DNA of 64,000 nt from Serratia symbiotica (GCF_000821185.2 NZ_CP050855.1:2232001-2296000); one strand, 5' to 3'; counted from the stretch's first letter, positions 15,219 through 25,667 are shown. Program-made: numbers and translations. Notes: generated by a model not told the origin, from the letters alone.

Positions 15219-15825
15219 TTCCCTGCTCCCCAACAATGCCAGCCCGCTGGAGCAGAATCTGGCGCAAACCGGTAGCCTGACTGAACAAGTGCCGGTTCCG
15301 CTGCGTAGCCTGTGGCAACCGGATAGCTGCCCCGCCGCGTTGTTGCCTTATCTGGCATGGGCGTTTTCCGTTGACCGCTGGGATGAAAACTGGCCAGTCG
15401 ATACCAAGCGGCAGGTGATTGCTGCCTCTTTCTACCTCCATCAGCACAAAGGCACCATCGGCGCACTGCAGCGTGCGGTGGAGCCGCTCGGTTTCCTTAT
15501 CCGGGTAACCGAATGGTGGCAACTGCGCCCGGAAGGTATTCCCGGCACCTTCGCGCTGGAAGTCGGCGTGCGCGAACAGGGTATCACCGAGCAGATGTAT
15601 GTGGAGCTGGAGCGCCTGATCGATGACGCAAAACCCTGCTCACGCCACTTAATCGGACTGGCGATCAGCCTGAAAAGCAACGGATACGTCTGGTTCACCG
15701 CGACGAGCTATACCGGCGATACGCTCACCGTTTATCCCTTTATTCCTGAACATGTATACAGTGTGGGCCGTGACTACCTTGGGGCTGCACTGCATCTGAT
15801 TGATACGCTAAGGATCGCCCCATGA
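15211..15825 (+). CDS. I: Tail protein I (P2 gpI)
   Basis: P2 gpI class baseplate/tail-fibre attachment protein. Residues include LPNNASPLEQNLAQ, PAALLPYLAWAFSVDRWD, HKGTIGALQRAVEPLGF and a carboxy tail. At 204 residues it is slightly longer than P2 gpI (176). The start at 15211 overlaps the J stop by eight bases with GGGGGAAG upstream. Confidence 0.9.
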   Translation: MNSSLLPNNASPLEQNLAQTGSLTEQVPVPLRSLWQPDSCPAALLPYLAWAFSVDRWDENWPVDTKRQVIAASFYLHQHKGTIGALQRAVEPLGFLIRVTEWWQLRPEGIPGTFALEVGVREQGITEQMYVELERLIDDAKPCSRHLIGLAISLKSNGYVWFTATSYTGDTLTVYPFIPEHVYSVGRDYLGAALHLIDTLRIAP

Positions 15826-17264
15826 GCGCTACCTATTTCACGCTTTTAACCACTACCGGCGAATCCGTGCTGGCGACCGCCACCGCACAGGGCTCGACTC
15901 TTCACCTGACGCAAATGGCCGTGGGCGACGGAAACGGTAACCTGCCGACACCGGAGACCAGCCAAACCCGGTTAGTCAACGAACGCCGACGTGCGCCGCT
16001 GAATACGCTCAGTATTGACCCTAATAACCCCAACCAGATTATTGCCGAACAGGTGCTGCCGGAGGACGTAGGCGGATGGTGGATCAGGGAAATCGGCCTG
16101 TACGATGAGCATAACCGGCTGATTGCCGTAGGCAACTGCCCGCCGACCTACAAGCCGCAGTTAAGCGAGGGCAGCGGACGCACGCAGATTATTCGCATGG
16201 TGTTGATTGTTTCCAGCATCGCCAGCGTGGAGTTAAAAATCGACCCTGCTGTGGTGCTGGCAACAAGGCAGTATGTAGATGATGCGATTACGATTCATGC
16301 ACAGTCACATAATCACCCTGATGCGACCTTAACTGCCAAGGGCTTTACACAGTTGTCCAGTGCGACCAATAGCGGTAGCGAAACGATGGCAGCAACGCCA
16401 AAGGCGGTGAAAGCCGCGATGGATAAGGCTAATGCCGCAGCTCCGGCGTCACATAACCATCCGTGGAATCAAATCACCGCCATTCCTGACGGCACTACTG
16501 CGCAAAAAGGCGTGGTGAAACTTAACAACGCAACCAACAGTACCAGCACGACTGAAGCGGCAACCCCCAGCGCGGTAAAAGCGGCTTATGATTTAGCAAA
16601 AAGTAAAATCTTAAAGGTTAATAACAAAACCGGTGAAATCATTACGTTAACTGCCGCCGATGTTGACGCAGTTTCCGCCCAAAATGGCGGATCGTTTCAA
16701 AAACCCATCAGTGCGGCATACGCTGGCCCATTTGCCTGGGCAGACCAGTACGGATCCACCGCAGCTTTTCATAATGATTTCACGACAACTCAGGCAAGTG
16801 AATATCACCCTGTTTTAAAACAAAAAGCGACCATCGCTGGTAAAACATCCTATGCATTTTCATTTGGAGCGCTGGTAAACGGCACAAATTTATCTTTTCA
16901 TCTCCATATGAAAGGCTCTGCAGGACATGACATGAATTACACCTTCGCGACAAACGGTGATTTTAGAGCACCAGCGAGCGTAGGTGCTGGTGCTTCCGGC
17001 GTACTCGCAGGCGATGGCAACCTTCACGGATCAATATGGGGCGGTTGGCTATCAAACTGGCTTCATCATAACACCGTCCGGGATGTTCGGCTGGGCGCGG
17101 TTCAATGGACTCCAGCATGGCGCGGTGGCGGATTTGGTGATGAGTGGGGGTACGTGATTACCGGCGTCGTTAACAATAACCGGGACGACCTGATAGATAC
17201 CATCGCACGCCGTCCGTTACAAAAGTATATCGCCGGAAACTGGTACACCGTCGCATCCATTTAA
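15822..17264 (+). CDS. H: Tail fibre protein H (P2 gpH-like)
   Basis: Receptor-binding fibre. The amino domain (FTLLTTTGESVLATATAQGSTL, then MAVGDGNGNLPTPE and GGWWIREIGLYDE) is the conserved attachment part of P2-like fibres. It is followed by two collagen-like fibre repeats each ending ATP(K/S)AVKAA (about 187-195 and 244-252) and a divergent tip. The 480-residue length is shorter than P2 gpH (669) but the frame looks complete. The tip should determine host range and is the least conserved part. Confidence 0.85.
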   Translation: MSATYFTLLTTTGESVLATATAQGSTLHLTQMAVGDGNGNLPTPETSQTRLVNERRRAPLNTLSIDPNNPNQIIAEQVLPEDVGGWWIREIGLYDEHNRLIAVGNCPPTYKPQLSEGSGRTQIIRMVLIVSSIASVELKIDPAVVLATRQYVDDAITIHAQSHNHPDATLTAKGFTQLSSATNSGSETMAATPKAVKAAMDKANAAAPASHNHPWNQITAIPDGTTAQKGVVKLNNATNSTSTTEAATPSAVKAAYDLAKSKILKVNNKTGEIITLTAADVDAVSAQNGGSFQKPISAAYAGPFAWADQYGSTAAFHNDFTTTQASEYHPVLKQKATIAGKTSYAFSFGALVNGTNLSFHLHMKGSAGHDMNYTFATNGDFRAPASVGAGASGVLAGDGNLHGSIWGGWLSNWLHHNTVRDVRLGAVQWTPAWRGGGFGDEWGYVITGVVNNNRDDLIDTIARRPLQKYIAGNWYTVASI

Positions 17265-17276
17265 AGGTTAATCATC

Positions 17277-17331
17277 ATGAAATTAATCAATCTGACCCCC
17301 TACATACCAGAAACCGACACGCTGCGACGGG
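17277..17331 (+). pseudogene. G: Tail fibre assembly gene, first codons only
   Basis: ATG 17277 opens MKLINLTPYIPETDTL, which reads like the start of a tail-fibre assembly chaperone (gene G slot directly after the fibre gene). Similarity stops after about 16 codons and the sequence passes into the middle of tape measure gene T, out of frame. The deletion removed most of G, sheath FI, tube FII, E and the first part of T. Confidence 0.6.
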
Positions 17332-18663
17332 GTGGGCAATGCGCGAAAACTGGCGTTTATTAGCCAGATATTTGGCACTGAATCAACCTCTGTGCTGGCG
17401 GAATTGCTCGACAAGCAGGCGTCGCTCGATCCGTCGCAGCGCATTGAAGCCTACGCCGAACAGGTGAAGGATTCCCTCGGCACCGCAGGCAAGGTCGCCA
17501 AAACGATGGCCGATAATATGAAGGGCGACCTTCAGAATCTTGATTCGGCGTGGGAAGATCTCGGCATCGAGATGTTCGAATCGGTAGACAGCCCACTGCG
17601 CGATATTACCCGGCGTATCACTGGCATGCTGCAATCTGTCGGCCAGTGGATGAAGGATAATCCGAAACTGACCGCCACGCTGGTGAAAATTGGCGCAGCG
17701 GTGGGCGCGTTCTCCGTGGCGCTCGGCGGCATTACGCTGATGCTGGCGGCGCTCCTCGGCCCGATGGCGGCGCTAAAACTCAGCCTGTCGGTGCTCGGCA
17801 TTAAAGGCGGTAGCGCGCTGGGGCTGCTGGCGAACGCCTTTAAGAGAGTAGGGAAAGCAGTTGTCTGGTTAGGTCGCGCAATGATGGCTAACCCGATTCT
17901 GGCAGTGATCGCCTTAATCGCCGGGGCCGCTATCTGGATATGGAGCAACTGGGAGTGGCTGGGACCGAAGTTTGCCGCACTGTGGAACGGTATCACGACC
18001 ACCGTTTCCGGCGTATGGGAAGGGATAAAGACCACCATCAGCAACGCGCTGGCGGCTATCGTTAATTTCTTCACCAACTGGAATCTGTTCACGGTGTTTA
18101 CCGCCGTCTGGGATAACGTGATTAGCAGCGTCAGCGGCCTGCCTGCAATGTTTATGGCCATCGGCAGCAACATTATGGACGGGCTGAAACAGGGGATTGA
18201 CGCCAAATGGGAAGCGATTAAAAACCGCATCATGGAAATGGCCGACTGCCTGCCCAACGGGTTAAAAGACAAACTCGGCATCCACTCCCCGTCACAGGTG
18301 TTCGCCGAAATGGGCCGCTATACCGTGGACGGGTTGGCGGTGGGGATTGCGGACAACACGCAAACCGCGCTGGCCAGCGTCGGACAACTGGCTAAACGGT
18401 TAACCGCTGCCGGTGCCGGACTAACGCTCAGCGCGGCGGCTGTCGCCATGCCGCTGATTGCCGCCATACCGGATAACCGCGTCCCGCTCTCCCCGTCATC
18501 CGTTGCTGCACCAGCGACCAGCAGCGGACCGATCACCATCCATATTCACGCCGCCCCCGGCATGAACGAACAGCAACTGGCGAAACTGGTGGCGCAGGAA
18601 CTGGACAGGCGCGAACGGCAGAACGCCGCCAGAAGGCGCAGCAGCCTGCGCGATATTGATTAA
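17332..18663 (+). pseudogene. T: Tape measure protein T (P2 gpT), amino half deleted
   Basis: About 443 carboxy-terminal residues of a tape measure protein that is some 815 residues in P2. Hydrophobic Ala/Gly/Leu helices (VGAFSVALGGITLMLAALLG, NPILAVIALIAGAAIWIW), repeated Trp-rich stretches, GIHSPSQVFAEMGRYTVDGL and a charged end are typical. The first codon used (GTG) is an accident of the deletion joint. The preserved part has no stops. Confidence 0.85.
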
Positions 18664-18673
18664 GGAGACGCTT

Positions 18674-19102
18674 ATGATGATGGCTTTGGGGCTGTTTGTT
18701 TTCAGCCTGAAAACCCTGCCCTATCAGGATATGCAGCAATCCGTTTCATGGCGGCATCCCACCAGTTCGCGCGTAGGCCAGCGTCCGGCCAGCCAGTTTA
18801 TCGGCGTGGATAACGAAACCATCACCTTAAACGGCGTGCTGCTGCCGGAACTCATCGGCGGGCGCTTTACCCTGTTCTTTTTACGTAAGATGGCCGATCA
18901 AGGGATGGCGTGGCCGCTAATTGAAGGCACCGGTTCTCTGTTTGGCTGGTTTGTAATTGACAGCCTGAACGTCACTAAAAGCGTTTTCTTCCGTGATGGC
19001 GCGGCCCGGCGCATTGAGTTTACGCTAACACTAAAACGTGTAGACCCGCCCAAATTGGGCGGTCTATTGGGCGATATTGTCACAATGGTGGATGGGCTAT
19101 GA
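18674..19102 (+). CDS. U: Tail protein U (P2 gpU)
   Basis: P2 gpU class tail terminator-type protein of 142 residues: LGLFVFSLKTLPYQDMQQS, SWRHPTSSRVGQRPASQFIG, LIEGTGSLFGWFVID. Start set at 18674, where TAAGGAGACGCTT gives a strong ribosome site. Stop overlaps D by four bases. Confidence 0.9.
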   Translation: MMMALGLFVFSLKTLPYQDMQQSVSWRHPTSSRVGQRPASQFIGVDNETITLNGVLLPELIGGRFTLFFLRKMADQGMAWPLIEGTGSLFGWFVIDSLNVTKSVFFRDGAARRIEFTLTLKRVDPPKLGGLLGDIVTMVDGL

Positions 19103-20163
19103 CGTTACCGAACGTGCCATTAAACGCCCAGCCGCAGCCTACATATAGTGTGGTACTGAACGGTAAGGACATTACGCAGAATCTGACCCCCCGCCTGATT
19201 AGTCTTCGTATTACCGATAACCGAAGCTTTGAGGCCGACGAGCTTCAGCTTGAGCTGGACGACAGCGACGGCCTGCTGGCGTTTCCGGCAAAAGGAGAAA
19301 AACTCTCGGTTTCTCTGGGCTGGAAAGGCGACGGTATGATGCACCAGAACGTCTTTATCGTTGACGAACTAGAGCACAGCGGCGCGCCTGACGTACTCAG
19401 TATCCGCGCCCGCAGCGCCGATTTCCGCGATACGCTGAACATAAAGCGGGAACAAAGTTACCATGACGTGACGCTGGAAGTGATTGTGCAAACCATCGCG
19501 GCACGCCATACGCTGAAGTCTACGGTCAGCGGCGAACTGGCCGGGATCGCTATTGAGCATGTTGACCAGACTAATGAATCCGACGCCTCATTCCTTACCC
19601 GGCTGGTGCAGATGCATGGAGCTATCGCTTGCGTGAAAAACGACACGCTGCTGCTGATGCCGCTTGGCTCAGGAAAAAGTGTCGGCGGCCAGCCGCTACC
19701 GGTGGCAACCATCACCCGCGCAAACGGCGACAGCCATCGGTTCAGCATGGCGGACAGGGAAGCCTATACCGGCGTTACAGCCTACTGGCTGGATATACGG
19801 AAAGCGAAAAAGCAATCTACTGACGTGAAGCGTCAGAGGAAAAAGCAGAAGAAAACGCAGACAGCGGAGTCACCTTTTGACGCCACGTTTAGCAACGATA
19901 ACGTGATGGTCGGAAAAGAAGGTAACGTCAAAATCCTGCGTCATACCTATGCCACAAAAGATAATGCATACCGGGCGGCCAAAAGCGCATGGGAACAACT
20001 ACAGCGCGGTGCAGCGACGTTCAGCCTGAATCTGGCGCGTGGGCGACCTGATTTATTTCCTGAACTGCCAGTGCAGGTGAAGGGGTTTAAGGCGGAGATT
20101 GATGGTACAGAATGGATCGTGACCAGATGTGTACACACATTAGATGTATTAGTCGCGACTTGA
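19099..20163 (+). pseudogene. D: Tail protein D (P2 gpD), 3' end replaced by IS
   Basis: P2 gpD class baseplate hub protein, with LISLRITDNRSFEADELQL, LSVSLGWKGDG, EQSYHDVTLEVIVQTIAARH, SDASFLTRLVQMHGAIACVK and FPELPVQVKGFKAEIDGTEW. Phage sequence ends at about 20144; the last few codons (VLVAT, stop 20161-20163) come from the inverted repeat of the IS481-family element. Roughly 30 native residues are lost compared with P2 gpD (387). Confidence 0.85.
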
Positions 20164-21345
20164 TCTGACACATAACCTTGAAAGGTTGAGAGTTACCGGT
20201 TTTGATATGGGTGTCAAATCCTTATACAAAACACGAGGTAACTCTCATGCTTCATACTACCAATCCCGTCATCAAACACAAAACAGGTTTGCTCAATCTG
20301 GCCGAAGAACTTAGCAACGTCTCTAAAGCCTGTAAAATCATGGGCGTCTCCCGTGATACGTTTTACCGCTATCGCGAGCTGGCTGATGAAGGTGGAGTGG
20401 ATTCGCTGATAAATCGTAGTCGTCTGGCTCCTAATCTCAAGAACCGCACAGACGATGCCACCGAGTGCGCTGTGGTTAATTATGCCGTTGATTTCCCGGC
20501 TCACGGTCAGCACCGGACCAGCAACGAGCTGCGTAAACAGGGTGTTTTTATCTCAGGAAGTGGCGTTCGTTCTGTCTGGCTGCGCCACAATCTTGAAAAC
20601 TTCAAAAAGCGTCTGAAAGCACTGGAAGAGAAAGTGGCCCGTGACGGTATCGAACTGACTGACAGCCAGATCGCAGCACTGGAACGTAAAGCCAGCGATG
20701 ACGAGGTCTGTGGAGAAATTGAAACCGCTCATCCGGGTTATCTGGGCTCTCAGGACACGTTCTACATGGGTAGTCTGAAAGGTGTCGGACGCATTTATCA
20801 GCAGACGTTCGTTGATACCTACTCAAAAGTCGCACACTGCAAGCTGTATGTCACCAAAACGCCGATTACAGCGGCAGAGCTGCTAAATGACCGTGTGCTG
20901 CCATTTTACGCGTCTCAGGGCCTGCCAGTGCTGAGAATACTGACCGACAGAGGCACAGAGTACTGTGGCAAAGTGGAGCAGCATGATTACCAGCTTTATC
21001 TGGCGATAAATGATATCGACCACACGAAAACCAAAGCGATGTCACCGCAGACGAACGGCATCTGCGAGCGGTTCCACAGGACGATATTGCAGGAATTTTA
21101 TCAGGTGGCGTTCCGCAAAAAGCTGTATGGCGAACTCGACACATTACAATCGGATCTTGATGAATGGCTGGCTCACTATAATAATGAGCGAACCCATCAG
21201 GGGAAAATGTGCTGTGGCCGGACGCCAATGGAAACGTTACTTGATGGAGAACGCATCTGGGCTGAGAAAAATTTAAACCAGATGTAATCTGACAGACACC
21301 TGTATAAATAACCGGTAACTGTCAGATCAGGTCTGAGCTAATACA
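20145..21345 (+). mobile_element. IS481-family insertion sequence
   Basis: A 1,201-bp element with one transposase gene and terminal inverted repeats of 26 bases: TGTATTAG and TGATCTGACA are identical at both ends with a divergent middle of eight. The left repeat begins at 20145, the right one ends at 21345. No flanking target duplication is visible (left flank ACATTAGA, right flank CCTTAATG), so the element probably took part in a deletion after insertion. It joins tail gene D to a truncated integrase. Confidence 0.88.
20247..21287 (+). CDS. IS481-family transposase
   Basis: DDE transposase of 346 residues. An amino-terminal helix-turn-helix (NVSKACKIMGVSRDTFYRYR) precedes the catalytic core: first Asp in QQTFVDTYSKVAH, second in ILTDRGTEYCGK, Glu in GICERFHRTILQEF, with the integrase-type PQTNG before it. 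All three catalytic residues are present. Start set at 20247 because an ACGAGGTAAC site precedes it; a longer in-frame extension reaches back toward the inverted repeat. Confidence 0.9.
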   Translation: MLHTTNPVIKHKTGLLNLAEELSNVSKACKIMGVSRDTFYRYRELADEGGVDSLINRSRLAPNLKNRTDDATECAVVNYAVDFPAHGQHRTSNELRKQGVFISGSGVRSVWLRHNLENFKKRLKALEEKVARDGIELTDSQIAALERKASDDEVCGEIETAHPGYLGSQDTFYMGSLKGVGRIYQQTFVDTYSKVAHCKLYVTKTPITAAELLNDRVLPFYASQGLPVLRILTDRGTEYCGKVEQHDYQLYLAINDIDHTKTKAMSPQTNGICERFHRTILQEFYQVAFRKKLYGELDTLQSDLDEWLAHYNNERTHQGKMCCGRTPMETLLDGERIWAEKNLNQM

Positions 21346-22345
21346 CCTTAATGCAACCGTTGACCGCATCCCGCCATGCTTTTTGTTCCTCAAGAATGTT
21401 TTTGATGGCAGACGTCACCGGAATACGAAATTCTTTTTGCGTTTTCATGGCGCCACGCATACCAATCAGGCCAGTGGGATAGACTATTTCCTGCATATTT
21501 TGATCAATATAATCCCATTTCAAATTGTTGATGTTAATTGGCCTGACGCCCGTTAATATCATAAAGCGCATGGCGTTTTTTTGGTGTAACGATGTGCAGC
21601 CTGCTACATTCATCCAAAGCGCGGCGATAGACTCTATATCGGTAAACAGGCGTGTCGGGGTGGGCCGCTGAACGCGCGAAGAAACATAATCATCCGGTAG
21701 ACTTGCCGCAATATTTTGACCATTGCTGAATAACGGTGCCGCTGACTTCCAGAAACGACGCAGTTCGGCAAACAGTTCAATGGCCTGATTGTTTGATTTA
21801 GTGATGATCCATTGATCCAATACATCAATAAGCTGACTGTAAGCTACATCGCTAAAAACATCATTTGGGTTAAACACCTTTTCTAACTGACTGATGCGAC
21901 AACAGTAGGTACTGAAACTATGCTCTCCTAATTTTTTACGCAGTACTTTTGCTTCGAGGTCATCTTTATAGGCCCTCAAAACCAGATGAACAGACTCTGC
22001 ACGTAGCCCTCCTGCCGCCACAAGTGACGCTTTTTCACGCGCCAGTTCCAGCGTCATTTCCGGCCACTCACCCAGCTTGCGGCCCTTGAGTCCCATTTTT
22101 TTAGGAAACTCTGCATAGAGAACCGTTTTGCCCGACCTGCTAAACTCAATACGCAGATAACTGTCCTTTTCGTACTTTGATCGTCGCGTCTGGTTTTGGT
22201 GATTAAGGATAACTTTTGCTGCCGTAACGCAGATCCTCATGTGAGTACTTGTGTACGGCGGTTTACATGAGTCCCAGCGTTCAGTTGCGCTTAAAAAATC
22301 ATCATTATGGGTACATTTTCTCTTATGCGTTGTCGTCAAAGGCAT
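21338..22345 (-). pseudogene. int: Tyrosine integrase truncated by the IS481-family element
   Basis: The 335-residue frame has an arm-binding domain of the P4 type (YLRIEFSRSGKTVLYAEF, GLKGRKLGEWPEMTLELARE), a core-binding helical domain, and the first catalytic arginine in FMILTGVRPININNLKW. The second catalytic box (HxxR) and the nucleophilic Tyr are absent: the gene runs into the IS right inverted repeat at 21345 and stops at 21338. A TAAGGAATTACT site supports the start. It cannot be a working recombinase, so excision would need help in trans. Confidence 0.85.
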
Positions 22346-22560
22346 AGTAATTCCTTAAAATTTATGGAATTAAAAGGAAAGCTCACACATGGGGTATTTT
22401 TATAGTAAGAAAATGGTGCTGCGTTGCTATTTTGCGTTACACAACAGGGTTTTTCAACGTGGGCTATACTGTGTAAAATTACAGATTGTGCGTCACGGTG
22501 CGGAATACGATATCAGCGTATTTCAATGATTTTTAAAGATAAGATGAGTAATTTATTGAA

Positions 22561-22821
22561 ATGGCGTTGTTAATTACCAAAAAATGCATCAACTGCGATA
22601 TGTGCGAACCGGAATGCCCAAATCAGGCGATTTCGATGGGTGATGAGATTTATCAGATCGATACCGGGCGCTGCACCGAATGCATCGGCCACTATGATAA
22701 ACCCACCTGCCAGCAGGTTTGCCCGATAGACAACACCATTCTCGTCGATCCGCAGTACCCTGAAAGCAACGAGCAGTTGTGGGATAAATTTGTGGTGCTG
22801 CATCATGCCGATCGGCTGTAG
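22561..22821 (+). CDS. yfhL: YfhL ferredoxin, 2[4Fe-4S]
   Basis: Small cytosolic electron carrier of the YfhL/Alvin type. Two cluster-binding sets are seen: CINCDMCEPECP at residues 9-20 and CTECIGHYDKPTCQQVCP at about 38-55, the second with the long insertion typical of this family. The 86-residue length is normal. The upstream region is AT-rich without a clear ribosome site. The gene is at the right edge of the prophage and may have a phage-supplied 5' end (see the attachment repeats). Confidence 0.93.
   Translation: MALLITKKCINCDMCEPECPNQAISMGDEIYQIDTGRCTECIGHYDKPTCQQVCPIDNTILVDPQYPESNEQLWDKFVVLHHADRL
22587..22606 (+). repeat. Putative right attachment core (attR) in yfhL
   Basis: Identical over 20 bases to 3609-3628. 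It spans codons 9-16 of the intact yfhL gene and lies 242 bases beyond the integrase start. If the att interpretation holds, the first nine codons and promoter of the present yfhL were supplied by the element. Confidence 0.5.
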
Positions 22822-22835
22822 AATCCCCTTTTTTC

Positions 22836-23216
22836 TTAGCTCTCGATGATTACTGTCGCACAGGCGTAGCGGCGTTCGTCAGCCAATGAAACATGGATCG
22901 CGGTAACCCCCATCTCCTGTGCCATCTTGGCAGCATGATCGTGCAAGCGGATATTCGGCTTGCCCAACCCATCATTGAATACTTCGAACTGGTTGAACGC
23001 CAAACCATTACGAATACCGGTGCCAAACGCTTTGGCGGCCGCTTCTTTTACCGCAAAACGCTTGGCAAGAAAACGCACTGGCTGCTGATGTTGCTGGTAC
23101 AGTTCCCATTCGGCAGCACTCAGCACTCGCCGTGCCAGACGGTCGCCGCTGCGTTCCACCACCGCTTCAATACGCACCATCTCAACGATGTCGGTGCCTA
23201 GCCCAAGTACCGCCAT
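22836..23216 (-). CDS. acpS: Holo-[acyl-carrier-protein] synthase
   Basis: Transfers 4'-phosphopantetheine from CoA to apo-ACP, switching on fatty acid synthesis. The 126-residue product has the magnesium-binding GLGTDIVEM (Asp9) and the [19 protein letters not shown] motif with the catalytic-site Glu and Lys. Last gene of the leftward lepA-to-acpS cluster; its start overlaps the pdxJ stop by one base, so the two are translationally coupled as in E. coli. Confidence 0.97.
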   Translation of the reverse strand: MAVLGLGTDIVEMVRIEAVVERSGDRLARRVLSAAEWELYQQHQQPVRFLAKRFAVKEAAAKAFGTGIRNGLAFNQFEVFNDGLGKPNIRLHDHAAKMAQEMGVTAIHVSLADERRYACATVIIES

Positions 23217-23947
23217 TAACGGCGCGCTTCCCGCATCAGCAGTTTCATATCAGCTACCGCTGTAGGCAAACCACTCATCACTGCCTGGCCGATAATTGCA
23301 TGGCCGATATTCAGCTCGTATATTTCCGGCAGCGCAGCGATTGGTTGTACATTGTGATAGGTCAAACCATGACCGGCATTGACCTTTAGCCCTTTCTGCG
23401 CAGCGTAGGTCGCCGCCACCGAGATGCGGTGTAACTCGGCTTTTACCGCCAGCTCGCCTGCGGCATCGGCATAAGCACCGGTATGGATTTCGATATAGGG
23501 CGCGCCAACCGCTACCGCCGCGTCAATCTGGCGATGGCTTGGGTCGATAAACAGTGACACCAAGATCCCAGCTTGCGCCAAGCGCTCAACCGCCACCCCC
23601 ATTTTGTCCAATTGGCCGGCAACATCCAAGCCGCCTTCGGTGGTCACCTCTGTACGCTTTTCCGGTACCAGGCAGCAAAAATGTGGCTTCAGTTCGATAG
23701 CAATATCCAGCATTTCATCGGTCACTGCCATTTCCAAATTCATGCGCGTTTGGATGGTCTGACGCAAGATGCGTACATCGCGATCAGTGATATGGCGGCG
23801 ATCCTCACGCAGATGGACGGTAATGCCATCGGCTCCTGCCTGTTCAGCAATAAATGCCGCCTGAACTGGATCTGGATATGGGGTTCCACGCGCGTTGCGC
23901 AGCGTGGCAATATGATCGATATTGACACCTAGCAGTAAATTAGCCAT
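23216..23947 (-). CDS. pdxJ: Pyridoxine 5'-phosphate synthase
   Basis: Condenses 1-deoxy-xylulose 5-phosphate with 3-amino-2-oxopropyl phosphate in vitamin B6 synthesis. TIM barrel of 243 residues: [19 protein letters not shown] at the start, [42 protein letters not shown] and [10 protein letters not shown], holding the substrate-binding His, Glu and Arg residues. I start it at ATG 23947 (AGAGG upstream), not at the earlier in-frame ATG. Confidence 0.97.
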   Translation of the reverse strand: MANLLLGVNIDHIATLRNARGTPYPDPVQAAFIAEQAGADGITVHLREDRRHITDRDVRILRQTIQTRMNLEMAVTDEMLDIAIELKPHFCCLVPEKRTEVTTEGGLDVAGQLDKMGVAVERLAQAGILVSLFIDPSHRQIDAAVAVGAPYIEIHTGAYADAAGELAVKAELHRISVAATYAAQKGLKVNAGHGLTYHNVQPIAALPEIYELNIGHAIIGQAVMSGLPTAVADMKLLMREARR

Positions 23948-24018
23948 AACAACCTCTAAAGACAATTTTCAGTATCAGCAGTTTACACGCGGGCGCAAAG
24001 CGGCAAAAGGAGAAAAGA

Positions 24019-24750
24019 TTAGACATCGTCAGGCGGGGTATCCGGTTGTTTGCGCACAAGCTGGCAAAACAGCTCGCGGCTTTTCAGCGGCTTGCCGCCG
24101 AGGTAGGGTTTCAGCGCTAGACGGGTGAAACGCTTAGCAGCACGCAGCGTAGCCATATCGGGGAATTGGCGTTCCGCCAGCGCCCGCAATTCACGGCCGG
24201 TAAAGCTGTAGTGGTCCACCACCAGGCTAGCGATAAAACCCTTTTCTTCACGGTAGCGGTAGGTCATGCCGTCATCTACTGGCTGGCCGCTGCCAGCGCA
24301 ATGCAGGAAATCCAATCCGTATCCCAGGTGATTGAGCAAAGCTAGTTCAAACTGGCGCAGCGCATACTCCGGCGAATGCTCTTCCGCCGCCAGCGTCTGC
24401 AAACACTTCAGATAATCGAAGAACAGCACGGCATAATTGGTTTCCTGTTCCAGTACCCGTGACAGCAGTTCGTTCACATACAGACCGCTGTACAGCATCA
24501 TGCCGCTGAGCGGTAAACCGAGGGAAACCGCTTCGGCGTTACGCAGCGTTTTTACTTCACCGCGCCCGCCCCAGCGCACTAACAGGGGGGTAAAGGGCTG
24601 TAAGCAACCCTTTAAATTGGAACGGCGGCTGCGTACACCTTTAGCCAACAGACGCACCCGCCCATGACCTTCGGTAAACAGATCCACCATTAAGCTGGTT
24701 TCACTGTACGGCCACCCATGCAGGACGAAAGCACGCTCCCAGCCATCCAT
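24019..24750 (-). CDS. recO: DNA repair protein RecO
   Basis: Loads RecA with RecR and RecF at gaps and anneals SSB-coated strands. The 243-residue protein has the amino OB fold ([33 protein letters not shown]) and a helical carboxy domain. In enterobacteria the zinc cysteines are reduced, as here. It is 8 bases downstream of era; a 70-base gap separates it from pdxJ. Confidence 0.95.
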   Translation of the reverse strand: MDGWERAFVLHGWPYSETSLMVDLFTEGHGRVRLLAKGVRSRRSNLKGCLQPFTPLLVRWGGRGEVKTLRNAEAVSLGLPLSGMMLYSGLYVNELLSRVLEQETNYAVLFFDYLKCLQTLAAEEHSPEYALRQFELALLNHLGYGLDFLHCAGSGQPVDDGMTYRYREEKGFIASLVVDHYSFTGRELRALAERQFPDMATLRAAKRFTRLALKPYLGGKPLKSRELFCQLVRKQPDTPPDDV

Positions 24751-24758
24751 CGGCTGAG

Positions 24759-25667
24759 TTACTTCAGATCGTCAACATAGCCCAGACTACGCAGCGCACG
24801 CTCGTCGTCCGCCCAGCCGGATTTCACTTTCACCCACAGTTCCAGATGCACTTTAGCGTCAAACATCTTTTCCATATCTTGGCGGGCTTCAATGCCGATG
24901 GTTTTGATTTTCGCCCCCTTGTTGCCGATGACCATTTTCTTCTGGCCTTCGCGTTCAACCAGTATCAGGCCGTGTACGTTGTAACCGCCGCGCTCGTTCG
25001 GCACAAACTGTTCGATCTCAACCGTCACCGAGTACGGCAGCTCTTCGCCCAAAAAACGCATCAGCTTCTCACGGATGATTTCCGATGCCATAAAGCGCTG
25101 GGAGCGATCGGTAATGTAATCGTCCGGGAAATGGTGTTCCGCTTCAGGCAATAGTTTGCGCACGATACCGGCGATAGTATCGATGTTTATCCCCTTTTCA
25201 GCAGAAATCGGCACCACATCAAGAAAGTTCATCTGCTGGCTGAGAAATGCGATATGCGGTAGCAGCTTGGATTTGTCGGTAACGTTGTCAACTTTGTTGA
25301 TCGCCAGCAATACCGGACATTTCAGGCTGCTCAGCTTGTTGAGCACCATTTCGTCGTCGGCAGTCCAGTGAGTACCTTCTACTACAAATATCACCAGTTC
25401 AACATCACCGATCGAACTGCTGGCTGCGCGGTTCATCAAACGATTGATGGCGCGCTTTTCTTCAATGTGCAAACCGGGGGTATCGACATAGATAGCCTGA
25501 TAAACGCCTTCGGTATCAATACCCATAATGCGGTGACGGGTGGTCTGTGGTTTACGCGAGGTGATAGAAACTTTTTGCCCCAGTAACTGGTTTAGCAACG
25601 TGGATTTGCCTACGTTAGGACGGCCGACTATCGCAATGAAACCACAGTGTTGTTTTTCTTCGCTCAT
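24759..25667 (-). CDS. era: GTPase Era
   Basis: Essential GTPase that binds 16S rRNA 3' ends in 30S assembly. G domain boxes are intact: GRPNVGKST (about 15-23), switch II DTPGLH, NKVD and SAEKG. The carboxy KH domain with [14 protein letters not shown] binds RNA. Length 302 is normal. The start overlaps the rnc stop by four bases, so ribonuclease III and Era are coupled as in E. coli. Confidence 0.98.
   Translation of the reverse strand: MSEEKQHCGFIAIVGRPNVGKSTLLNQLLGQKVSITSRKPQTTRHRIMGIDTEGVYQAIYVDTPGLHIEEKRAINRLMNRAASSSIGDVELVIFVVEGTHWTADDEMVLNKLSSLKCPVLLAINKVDNVTDKSKLLPHIAFLSQQMNFLDVVPISAEKGINIDTIAGIVRKLLPEAEHHFPDDYITDRSQRFMASEIIREKLMRFLGEELPYSVTVEIEQFVPNERGGYNVHGLILVEREGQKKMVIGNKGAKIKTIGIEARQDMEKMFDAKVHLELWVKVKSGWADDERALRSLGYVDDLK

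Noticed and set aside
20145..20163. gpD naturally ending at 20163
   Set aside because: The last residues and stop are encoded by the IS inverted repeat, which is mirrored at 21320-21345.
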